Origin: Branchiostoma floridae
Lineage: Eukaryota > Chordata > Leptocardii > Amphioxiformes > Branchiostomatidae
Assembly: GCF_000003815.2 (NCBI RefSeq)
Contig: NC_049994.1
Span: forward strand, 4,040,254 to 4,104,253
Length of the DNA stretch: 64,000 nucleotides
Reading direction: 5' to 3'
A program made the translations under genes and the position numbers. The first letter of the stretch is position 1, and each line of letters opens with the position of its first letter. This document shows, one piece after another, positions 24,401 through 34,100 of the stretch. Under the pieces are notes generated by a model. It ran no database searches. It saw only the letters and a program-made list of their open reading frames with translations, and was not told the origin of the DNA.

Positions 24401-27400
24401 GGATTTTTTCAAAGCGTCGGACAGGGGTCCGGGGGCCGCCGAATGTCCCTGGCGGGGTCCAGGGGCAGGGCCACTGTGGGGGGGACCCAGGTGGGTGAAG
24501 CCCCCCCGGAAGCTCTTGCATTTTAGACTATTGAGAAGGCTTCTTTTATCAGTTTTTTTAGGGCCATATCTACGATAATCGTAGCAGTCACTTACTTCTC
24601 TTCAGCAGTTTGACTTTAAAATATTTCGGGTCAAAGCTTCAAAGACNNNNNNNNNNNNNNNNNNNNNNNNNNNNNNNNNNNNNNNNNNNNNNNNNNNNNN
24701 NNNNNNNNNNNNNNNNNNNNNNNNNNNNNNNNNNNNNNNNNNNNNNAGCGCTTATTTATAGCGCTAGTATCTTCGCTGCGCCGTTAGCCGCCGTGCGACT
24801 TTGTGACGGTCTGATATCCCTACGTCGCCGCCTCGCTGATATTCCCACGGACATGTTTCAAGACAAATACCCAGCAAAAAACGCTGTTCTGCGTCTAATT
24901 CTATTCTATAAAACATGTGGGACTCAGTGTTACAGTCTAAATATTTTGTAGAAGCACCGCTGTAGGAAAGAAGGTCCAAGCAATGTAAAACATCACGTAG
25001 CATGAAGTTCGCTGTCAACTGGCACACAGCACATGACTGTTTGAAACTCTAAGTCTAATCAACAGCCGTGTTTGATTGATAGCCGGAGGTCCTTTGATGA
25101 AGTCGGCGAAAGGTGCGTTAGTTAGAAAATCTGCGTTTAGTTTTCATACGTAATTATAAGTTAAACAGTGGCGAGAATGATTATTTTCTCATCAATATTT
25201 CTCTTCAGAATTATTTGAACTTAATTGTACATCTAAACAATTGGCTTACCTGTGCAATGTTTATCTGATTAATGATCAGTGTACTGAAACCATGTGTAAC
25301 GTATGGCTCCTAGTCAATAGATCAGCATTTTCTCTATAGTGACCACCTGTCTGTAGTGGCCACATTTCCACCCCCGTTAAACTCCAGCTCCGGCCCGTAC
25401 GGTCCAGCTCCGGCCCGTACGGTCCAGCTCCTGCCCGCACTGATTCCAGCTCCGGCCCGCACGGTCCAGCTCCTGTCCGCACGTCCCAGCTCCGGCCCGC
25501 ACGGTCCAGCTCCGGCCCCGCACGGTCCCTTTTTCACTAAAAAATTGGCCAAAAAAGTTTAAAAGTTGCCCGTTTTAAGAAAATTCCGGGACGACATGCA
25601 AAACTTTTTAGCGCATTCGTTGGTTAACATGTTTGCCCATCCTCTGACCGAATATGACGGCCCAAAACCCGCTGGTTTTTGAGATTACCCCATACCTCCC
25701 GTCGCGCTACCATAAGTCAGGCGCACCTAGGCGTAGAACGCCATGGCCAATGAAAATTTCCGCTTTACGCACAGAAGGAACGCACGATCTTTGATAAATA
25801 CAGATAACATTAATATCATGATGATTTTGTTTACAACTGCAGGAGCAATGTGCAATGAAATAACATTAATTTGTCCCTGCTAACACTTTCATTCATTTTC
25901 TGTTATGTTCAGACTAAGCTGTATATACATGATAGGCTTGATTGCATGACAAGCATTTATCTAGTCCCACATCTATTCAATATGTTTAACAACAATCTGT
26001 AAACAGCAATTGGCATAACCAAAACTAAAACCCCCCTGTTACACAACTTTCTTCAGAATAAACAAATTTTTGGGCATGACCAATACATCTCATTTGTTGC
26101 TCATGTGCTCACCATAAAAGTACAACAACTCTTTCCATTGTATACATGTATATCAGGCATGTTTTAATTTGTAAGCATCTATAGATATGAGGTTATATGC
26201 ATCATCCTGATATTTATATATTGTTGTTAGCATAGACATTTTGTTAGCCACATACAAGTAAATAGTCTCTATCATGGGCATTTTGTTAACCATATATGAG
26301 TAAGTCTCTAGAATGGGCATTTTGTTAGCCATATACAAGTAAGTAGTCTCTAACATGGACATTTTGTTAACCACATACAATTACAAGTAAGTAGTCTCTA
26401 GAATGGGCATTCTGTTAGCCACATGCAAGTAATAGTCTCTATCATAGGCATTTTTGTTAGCCACATAGAAGTCAGTCAGGGGCATGATGAGTGTCGCAAG
26501 AGGAACTGGGTCATGGACCACCGTTTGAAGTTGTGAAAATGGACAGTCATGTTATTAATGTTATCTGTATTTATCAAAGATCGTGCGTTCCTTCTGTGCG
26601 TAAAGCGGAAATTTTCATTGGCCATGGCGTTCTACGCCTAGGCGCGCCTGACTTATGGTATCGCGACGGGAGGTATGGGGTAATCTCAAAAACCAGCGGG
26701 TTTTGGGCCGTCATATTCGGTCAGAGGATGGGCAAACATGTTAACCAACGAATGCGCTAAAAAGTTTTGCATGTTGTCCCGGAATTTTCTTAAAACGGGA
26801 AACTTTTAAACTTTTTTGGCCAATTCTTTAGTGAAAAAGGGACCGTGCGGGGCCGGAGCTGGACCGTGCGGGCCGGAGCTGGGACATGCGGACCGGAGCT
26901 GGACCGTGCGGGCCGGAGCTGGAATCAGTGCGGGCAGGAGCTGGACCGTACGGGCCGGAGCTGGACCGTGCGGGCCGGAGCTGGAGTTTAACGGGGGTGA
27001 TTTCTATCACTGGACTGGAACTTGCGAAAACTGCTGTATTTTCTCCAGAGCAAATGTATGTGTTCCTAGTGCTGTTGTTGTTTGACATAAACTTTGAACA
27101 TTTGAATTGTAAGTAACTTTAAACTGCCAGAGTTTCAGCCCAATAAAACACTCTCAGCGCCAGGGTATGAACAGACTGACCAGACAGACGAAAATAAATC
27201 CTCGAACAAGGTTCAATCGTATCTTCCGGGTCTGGCAGGAAGTTGTTAAACTAAAAGAAGAATAGGCTCGATGGCTGATTGCATACAAAGTAAAACAGTT
27301 TAACAGTTTTACAGCTTGAAGAAAACAAACGCTCCTACAGTACCTGCACCTGCTTGATAATTATTAAATCGTATGCCGTACTTGAATAAAAAAAGTTCAC

Positions 27401-28579
27401 TGCAATAATAAATGTACCCACATTACAAGGAGCTTATACTTTTTTAAACTTACACCTAGTTATCGTACTGAAAATTGTTAATGACATTACATGAAGTCAT
27501 TCAACAGTTTTCAGTCATGATGAAAATTTTCTGAATGGAAGGTGTGATTATTGTCATTTTCTGAAAAATAGAAGCAAGCTCTGTTTTTACCTGGAATCAA
27601 TTCACAATACCAGTCCACTTTGGGGGATAATGTACTGTTAAGAGGATGTTCCATTTTTGCGCAGGGGTGATTTGGAACAGTCCAATGTTGCGTGGGAAGG
27701 GGTATGGCTGAAATATGCTGTATTTGCTCTTAAGCAAATGTCGGCCTTTCTAGTATCTTTCAAATTTTTTCGAACATCTTGTTTATTTGTACTCCGTTGA
27801 TTTTACAAATAAGGTATTTGATTAACATTACATGTGTCCATTTATCACTTCCTGACACTCTCACGATGAAAGTGACTTGCATAAATGCGAAAACTCAGAC
27901 ACACCAAAACAAAACCTCCCCGTTTATCATATATTATTAATAATAGCCTCATCTACTAACCCGATGACCCGGAATTCGAATATCTGTCAACAGTGACTCA
28001 AAGATGATAAACGACCACTTAAAATAACTATACCATCTACTTCCTGTCCCACTTGTGACCTTTGGACTCTGTTACTCTGTATAAGATGTACCTATATATA
28101 GCTTCAACTCATTAGAGATTATGATATAGCATATGGAAATAGCTGCGGAAACACCCAGCCTGCACCGAAAACAATACCTTCGTACACGGAAGTTATAGTG
28201 ACAGACCACAAAGTGTAAGGTAGGCAGAACACCATGTCATGGCTGAACCTACACTCACACCCATTCCAGCCCCCACCTTTCGTTTGAGATTTTGATAAAC
28301 ATTTCAACTATAAATTGTTTCAAACCTACAAATCCCTGGAATTTCTGGTCTTAATCAGAATATAGCTTAGGCTACAAAACAGCCTTACCTTTGTAATAAT
28401 TTGCGTTATGTTTAAGTTTATCTCACTCACTACACTATGTACATTGCAATGACGTAACGTTACATTTGACCAATGTAACGTACATGTGACTTACCAGTAG
28501 GCGTCCGAGCTGTCGTCACCGTGATAGTTGACAGCAAAATAATCGGAAATAAGAGACATAGCTTCATGGTACCCACCAT
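20489..28579 (-). CDS. Ig1-EGAK chimera: signal peptide, one Ig domain, glycine-rich membrane-interacting tail
   Basis: Predicted 398-aa protein from four exons: 28495-28579, 22450-22556, 21656-21863 and 20489-21285 (1197 nt, phases 1, 0, 1, all GT-AG, no internal stop). Exon 1 encodes a signal peptide. Exons 2-3 encode an Ig domain with EMTCRF, LFWFKGNEL and DYDEYHC, clearly homologous to receptor Ig1: the C-half begins VSNTLDGRVTITDD against [14 protein letters not shown] in receptor 1. Exon 4 is unrelated to the receptors and encodes EGAK repeats plus a glycine-rich hydrophobic stretch. There is no TIR. I infer a secreted or membrane-inserting relative of the receptors made by partial duplication and exon gain. 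The 5.9 kb first intron contains mobile elements and an assembly gap, so a missed exon or a different first exon is possible. Confidence 0.75.
21447..21480. repeat. (CA)n microsatellite
   Basis: Pure CA repeats in the intron between the Ig C-half exon and the terminal exon of the chimera. Confidence 0.85.
21656..22556 (-). CDS. Ig1-type domain exons of the chimera
   Basis: Exon 22450-22556 begins after CATTACAG and encodes SKSTLLPTLGQSQEMTCRFS to FWFKGNEL, then G|GTAAGA in phase 0. Exon 21656-21863 begins after TTTCTAG with VSNTLDGRVTITDDVV and carries [20 protein letters not shown]. It ends G|GTGAGT in phase 1. The LGQSQE motif and the VSNT start match Ig1 of receptors 1 and 2, so the domain is an Ig1 paralogue rather than an unrelated Ig domain. 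Confidence 0.85.
22741..22768. repeat. (CTTT)n microsatellite
   Basis: Seven or so CTTT units at the start of the tandem-repeat block in the first intron of the chimera. Confidence 0.8.
22921..23475. repeat. 163-bp tandem repeat, about 3.3 copies
   Basis: The landmark 'cctgtaccctggtattacaa' begins at 22951, 23114, 23277 and 23439, a spacing of 163, 163 and 162 bp. Copies 1-3 are nearly identical and the last diverges. Overlapping minus-strand open frames across it are repeated translations of the same unit, not genes. Confidence 0.9.
23439..24835. repeat. Direct duplication of an approximately 0.6-0.7 kb unit, second copy broken by the gap
   Basis: Two diverged units start with 'cccctgtaccctggtat' at about 23438 and 24058. 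They share in order 'ggtatagatagg', 'ggggaaatttgttttcttt', 'agccaatcagcgaag', 'aatattcataagcggg' or a variant, 'cattttagactatt', 'tctacgataatcg', 'tcacttacttctcttcag' and 'cttcgctgcg'. The first 5' part is also the last unit of the 163-bp array. It is probably a non-autonomous mobile element in tandem. Unit 1 contains CCAAT (23675-23679) and TATATA (23737-23742). Confidence 0.65.
24647..24746. other. Assembly gap (100 N)
   Basis: Exactly 100 N, a conventional placeholder length, so the true size is unknown. It falls inside the second copy of the duplicated unit, consistent with a repeat-induced assembly break. Missing sequence could include an exon of the Ig1 chimera, although the flanking exon phases already fit. 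Confidence 0.98.
25369..26999. mobile_element. Long-inverted-repeat (foldback) transposon with 5-bp target duplication
   Basis: The element runs from CACCCCCGTTAAACTCCAG to its complement CTGGAGTTTAACGGGGGTG. Arms of roughly 430 bp match almost perfectly (25369-25805 against about 26545-26999). 'atttc' flanks both ends (25364-25368 and 27000-27004), a good target-site duplication. Each arm carries about seven copies of a 20-bp unit 'ccagctccggcccgcacggt'. The interior, about 740 bp, is AT-rich with a minisatellite and encodes no transposase, so it is non-autonomous. GC-rich frames in the arms are artefacts of the 20-bp repeat. Confidence 0.88.
26226..26478. repeat. Minisatellite of about 40-50 bp units
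   Basis: Six units of the type 'gggcattttgttagccacat' plus 'acaagtaagtagtctct' lie inside the foldback transposon, next to its right arm. Unit lengths vary by small indels. Confidence 0.8.
28495..28579 (-). CDS. Ig1 chimera exon 1: signal peptide
   Basis: The frame MVGTMKLCLLFPIILLSTIT continues VTTARTPT and ends G|GTAAGT in phase 1. A methionine four codons in (MKLCLL) is an alternative start. The hydrophobic core and the A-R end suit a secretory signal. The CPxGK motif that follows the signal in the three receptors is absent. Phase 1 fits the Ig exon at 22450-22556, but assignment across a 5.9 kb repeat-filled intron is inferred. Confidence 0.7.
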
Positions 28580-30549
28580 GTCGTAGCTGAGGAAAGAATA
28601 CCAACCGAACGAATTCCTCTAGTTTCACTGAACAAGGTGAAAGTAGCAACTGTCCACCCTTTACACTTGTTGCTTTTTTTCTGTTTTTTGTCTTAAACAT
28701 GAAGGACTCGTCAAACTAGACATCGAGTGCAGCTACCGACGAGTAATGGTAAGAAGTAATGATTCGTATTGCGCAAATAAGAAGACTAAATCGCGATAAA
28801 CACGTTGAAAACACTACATCAAACTTGGGTGCGAACAGTAAGTATAACAGCCATTCACGACTTCGGAAATTGACATACCGTGCATTGCTGAATCATTAAC
28901 ATGACTATTTCCGTAACTAACAAACAGTGTTTAGTTTGCCGTCTGCACTCCGTACTTTGAGATTCTATTTGCTTACCTGGTTAAAAGCCTTGGCAATCAA
29001 GTACTTTCATGATAAACATCTTTAAGTTAATAACCCTTTTCAAACGGGCTTTTGAGGCTCGCAACAACTTCAAGGTCACATAACGCCTAAACGGCTTACG
29101 CTAGAGCCACTAAATTTTGTGATTTCTTCTAAACTTTAGTTGACAACAATTTTACAAAGTTTGGAGAATTTTCAATTTTGTCGTGTTGCCATGACAACAA
29201 GATGTTGAGGGCATTTTGACGGAAATTGCTAGTTTCGGTGCTAACAATGCATTTTTTTAGTTTTTCTTGCTACATTTTCTTACATAAATTAAATCTTACG
29301 TTATTTAGTACATCTTTCATTGAATATACATAAATGATGCTAGTTTGATGTGAGAACATTTTCATACGTCTTTGATTTGGGATCCTGTAAATATTTTCTG
29401 ACGGCGTCAAATATGGAATGTCTTTACGTCATTGTAAGGAAATGGGAATAATAATTAAAATGAGCCTGTTCGTAGAAACGGTGCGTTCAAACACGTTTAT
29501 TTCCTTTAATGTTCTTCTGAGTCTACTAACATGCAACCTAACTGACAAATACTTTCGTACCTGCGATGATTCAAGTTATACAAAAAGTCAGTATAATCTA
29601 ACTAAAAGTGAATAAATGTGGAAGATACAAGTAAAACCTAAAAGTAATATGTTATAAATGTTTTCTCATATACATGTATAATGTATTAAGCATGTAATTA
29701 CAGTACAAGTTTTAATCTGTTGAGAGGCCTATAGTATTAACACTTTGTGTAAGAACTGCACCGCCACTTTGAACTTTATTTTATTTATTTATTTTTTTGC
29801 TTTAAGACAACAAATGTCCATAGCAATATCATAAACATAAAATATAACAATCACAATGAAAAAGAAACCATAAGAGTAACAATATTAAAAGTACCATAAT
29901 GACAGACGGAAACAACATGAGAAACAATAATAAAAACAATATATACAACAACAACGCACATAAAGGCAAACAATCACGGAGCCCTCATCAGCTGCTTTTC
30001 TCTAACAACAGTTGCTAACTGGATAAATTTTGCCAATTGTCTGGAGATGTGTAAAGTAGGGCAGTTTATTATTTCAAGGAACTTGTGCGGGTTTGGGTGT
30101 TTGGAATAGTATCGTGGAATATACCTTTTTCTCAGTACATTCAAAAATGGGCATTCTAAAACAAAATGGTATTCGTCTTCTACCAGGTCAAGAGAACACA
30201 ACTATCAAACAGTATTAACATTAAGTCGGCTAGATTGCTTAAAATCCATACGCAATAAAATGCTAATTAAATCATCAAACTAAATAATGATAATGCTAGA
30301 TAAATAATTTCAATCGTTGTCTCTAATTATGAATGTTATTCAGTTGACTTTTAGCATGGCCTAGCTGACATGGTTTTTCTGCAATTTCCATGGATATATC
30401 GAATAAAAACAATTAAATCTACATCCTATGTCAGACTGTATTTATAGTCAGTCGTGCTAGTCAGTATGAAAAGGGTACGGTGGTATATCAACGCTTAACA
30501 GTCTTAAGCTGTTGTGGTTTTTTTTAGAATTTTGAAGATTGAATTTTGA
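28580..30549. other. Intergenic DNA between the Ig1 chimera and receptor 2
   Basis: The chimera promoter should lie just above 28579; no certain element is seen. From about 29360 the sequence matches the 3' flank of receptor 3 (from about 41480), so this part is a duplicated receptor 3' flank. A LINE fragment (29778-30205) interrupts it. Confidence 0.6.
29778..30205 (-). mobile_element. LINE 3' fragment inserted in the receptor 2 3' flank
   Basis: The minus-strand frame 29974-30201 reads SLDLVEDEYHFVLECPFLNV with a following R-rich stretch, the C-terminal Cys-His-type region of LINE proteins. Downstream the minus strand ends in an A/T tail (complement of 'ttttatttatttatttttt'). Comparison with the receptor 3 flank at 41860-41930 shows uninterrupted sequence there ('ccactactaaacagtat'), so this is an insertion after the duplication. 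Confidence 0.7.
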
Positions 30550-31151
30550 TCAGTCAAAACCATTACTGGGAATGTTTTGCCTTTGACGAAGTACAACGTC
30601 ATCTCTTCCTTGCGAGTCAATTGGACCACCCCCATTATTCTGACAAGTTTCAGATTCTTTACTTTCAAGCAACTCCTCACCCCCTAGCTGATCATCTTCT
30701 TCAATATCCATATCGAGTGACGGATTCGGAGGTCCCAACCATTCGTGTAACTTGGCCCAGAATGTCTCCCTAGCCATTGGTTCAGTCCAGTCCAGATATG
30801 TACGCAAAGCTATCTCTCTTGGTATCTTACAGTCTTCATACTTTATCACAACTACACAATTTTCTTTTTGATCAAGCTTCCGTTGGTAAGTAAGAACCAA
30901 CTCATGCATGCACCATCCACTCTTGATGAAATTTTTGGACATGACCAGAATCACCTTGCGGCTTTGGTATATGGCAGTTGCTATGTTAGTAAGTACTGGT
31001 TTACCTACGATAAAATCGCGAGTATCAAGACACACTCTGTAACCATTGCGTTCCAGATTACCCGACAGATCATTTCTAACCCAAGAAGCATCCTTGCTGC
31101 TGTAGGAGATGAACACATCATAGCTTCCTTCCTTCCTTTCTTCAATGGACC
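30550..31151 (-). CDS. Receptor 2 exon 15: TIR domain and tail
   Basis: Encodes [20 protein letters not shown], then the BB loop [29 protein letters not shown] and FWAKLHEWLG. By hand count 112 of 130 TIR positions match receptor 1. Valine occupies the usual BB-loop proline site. The acidic spacer (IEEDDQLGGEELLESKESE) is unlike receptor 1 in sequence, but the final peptide [18 protein letters not shown] is conserved. Confidence 0.92.
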
Positions 31152-34100
31152 CTGAATAGATTATATTCCACATTAAATCACATTGTACTTCATTAACATG
31201 CAGTTAATATATATCGCTAAAGCACTTAACCAGCTGCTGCTGTGCCACTTCTCTTTGAAGCTGTTGTGTTATGACGAAGGGCGGTTATACCGGCTATATG
31301 AAAATTCAGATACAGATACAAAATACGAATGAACATTATTTTTGTGTGTACTATTGCTGATCAAAATGGAAACAAGACTATGTGTAAATCCATATACAAA
31401 GGAATAGGTACCTTCTCCGAGCATATCCATCTGCTGAATGTTATTCAATGTCGTTCTCAGGTCTCTTTCGATGATTTTTCGGTTGACAAACCGGCAGAGC
31501 GATATCATGCCGTTTAACAATATCATAACAAGCATGGTTAGCATCAGTTTCAGATGTTGCTCGGCTACTGTACAGAAATAGAAAAAAATCAATGTCAGAT
31601 AAACGCAATGTAGAAATGTTAGATAAGGAATTGATTGTAATTGCACATGACGGACCGACTCATTCATGCACCAACTCCTGCCATTGCTCAACGTATGTTT
31701 TTATGTAGAATATAAGTGACAGCAATGCATCGGCATACTGTGTGGTAATGTAAGACATTGGCTGTCAGATACACGATCAGTCTAACCTTTAAGTTCTAGA
31801 GAGTTTCAGGCTATACTGGTTTCTTAAAATACAATGTACAAAGCACAAGTACAATCCATATTTCTGTACTCTAGCAAAAGACACGAAAGCTTTGGATTCA
31901 ACTTGAGGAGGGGGTATTTTCAACTTTGACAGGGCTGAAGATGCGAAGATGCAGAACTGATTATGTAACGATGTTACAGTCATTATTAGACAAAATGTTT
32001 AATGTAGAAAGAAAGCCAAACATGTTAATAGACCGTGATGAAAGACAAGTCGGTTTTGTCCTGACATCGATCCCTAGTGATTTACTAGTGATTATACCTA
32101 CTCGATTTCCATTCCTTTGCGTAACCGAGAATCTTGTATATAAGAGCATAATTCTCCTCAATGTGGTCATCATACTGTCTCTTCAAGTCGTGTGCATTGT
32201 CCTGCCAGTTTTTCCAATTGCTGTAGAAAAATAGTGCTATGGAATAAAAAGAAATAAGAAACGTCTAAAGTTATCAATGTTGTGTGATACATAGCAACGT
32301 TAATTATAATACATATTCATGAGTTGAAACAATTCTATACTATATAATAAGCGTAGAGAAACATTATTTCCAATCAGAGATTAAGGTGTGGTGATTTGTT
32401 GCGATACTTCTGTTGTAGGTAGACATCCTTAAGAAATCACGGCCACTACTACCCTTGACCGTAACGTAGCTGACGTAGACGTGGAGTAGCCATGCCATAT
32501 AACAAGAAAGGTTAAGATATTTCGAATAAGAATATCAGTCATTGTACCTTGCTCTTTCCAGTCTTGTGGCTCAATGACAAAGCGTCGCCTGATCTTCAAT
32601 GACTCATTTGGAACCTTATTACCCTTATAACGACAGGTGTAAGTCCCGAAGTCATCCAACTTTTCCATGGTTATATTGCACCAGAGGAAGGAGACTACAG
32701 TATCCAAAACCCTGAATCTTTGCTTTATGAACGTTGCCTTATGGTGGTTGTCGTCTTCAGTAATCTGTGAGAATACATAATAGTACACTGTCATAGCATG
32801 CAACTGTAGACAAGAAATTAAAAAATCTCATACCTACATCAAATATTTCAACTTTTTTTAAAATTTCTTACCGCCATAGCCCTAAACGTTAGTGATCCTC
32901 AACTTCTCTTCCTTAATCAACCCCAGTTATCTCCCTCCTACAAGAGGTAATTTGTCTTAACCACATTCTATAGTCTACACCTCTCTACCCTCAGGAAGGG
33001 GGTGTCGGTCTGATAAGGTGGTATCTCACTGAACTTGCGCTTCCGTCACTGCGGGGTTCGGAGATTAATTTCAGAGCTAAACACCGAATTTTATTACGTC
33101 TTTTAAGTCGTAACGTTACTCTTACATATTACGCAATATCTAAATTATGAGAATCGGCGAAAATAACACAACAGTGACGCAGTGAACGAACCCCGCAAGC
33201 TTGACGCAAGTTCAGTGAGATACCACCTTAATTTAGAGAGATCCACACTTACCCTTTGTCCATTTCGATACCAGGACAGCTCTGCCACATCGGTATCTGC
33301 CACATCGATGTCTTGAACATATTCACAAGGTAAAGAAAAGGTCCAACCTAGCGCAGAGGGGACTCCTACATGTAACATATTTGATATGATATTGTCTGAC
33401 GAACACACAACCTTAAACAATTATTGCTATATTGCCTACAAACGCATTTAATTCTTTATTCGGAAATGTTAGCCTCTACCAGGCTTCGTGGATCGGTGGT
33501 CTAATTGTAGAAATTGGACAAATAGAGTTTATAGCACGCTAAGGGAGTTAGCCGGCCAGAAGAGTACGTTTCCTCACCACAAACGGATGATAGAACACTG
33601 ACCAAATAAGGTATGAACAGTACTAGTGATTAATCAATCATTCAAGCACCAACGTTACCCATTGTACATGTGCCTGACTTAAAAATAGTTGTACTTAAAA
33701 CAAAACTGTACAAGAAACGGAGACTAACGCAAAAAGACTATCGTCTGTGATCACTTCATGATAACTTACGTTTTCGGAATTCAAATTGCCAAGGGAAGAT
33801 GATCTGGAACGTGGTGCTTAGGCGTTCCTCCCTAACAAGTCAAGTACATTACGGAAAAGATATCAAATATTTTGTCTCTCAATAGTTAATTTCTATTTAC
33901 ATTGAATAATTTGTAGCAATATGTAGTTTTCCATACATGATTGAAGAATGTCTTATTTTTGTAGTGGAAGGAAACAATGATAATCACACAAATAGTTATG
34001 TAAATAGTAGGCATCCTTCCATCTTTACAGATGATGGTAGCTCTCTGCATGGAGTTATGGCGGCTGTTTAAAAGTACGTCATCGAAATAATTCAGAAAAG

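Noticed and set aside
25276-27116. Gly/Pro/Glu-rich repeat proteins such as CGPELDRAG runs
   Set aside because: They are translations of the 20-bp GC-rich subterminal repeats in the foldback transposon arms, present in several frames on both strands.
30546-31155. Plus-strand frames opposite the receptor 2 TIR exon
   Set aside because: Antisense shadows of the conserved TIR coding sequence; the same shadows appear at 42420-42733.
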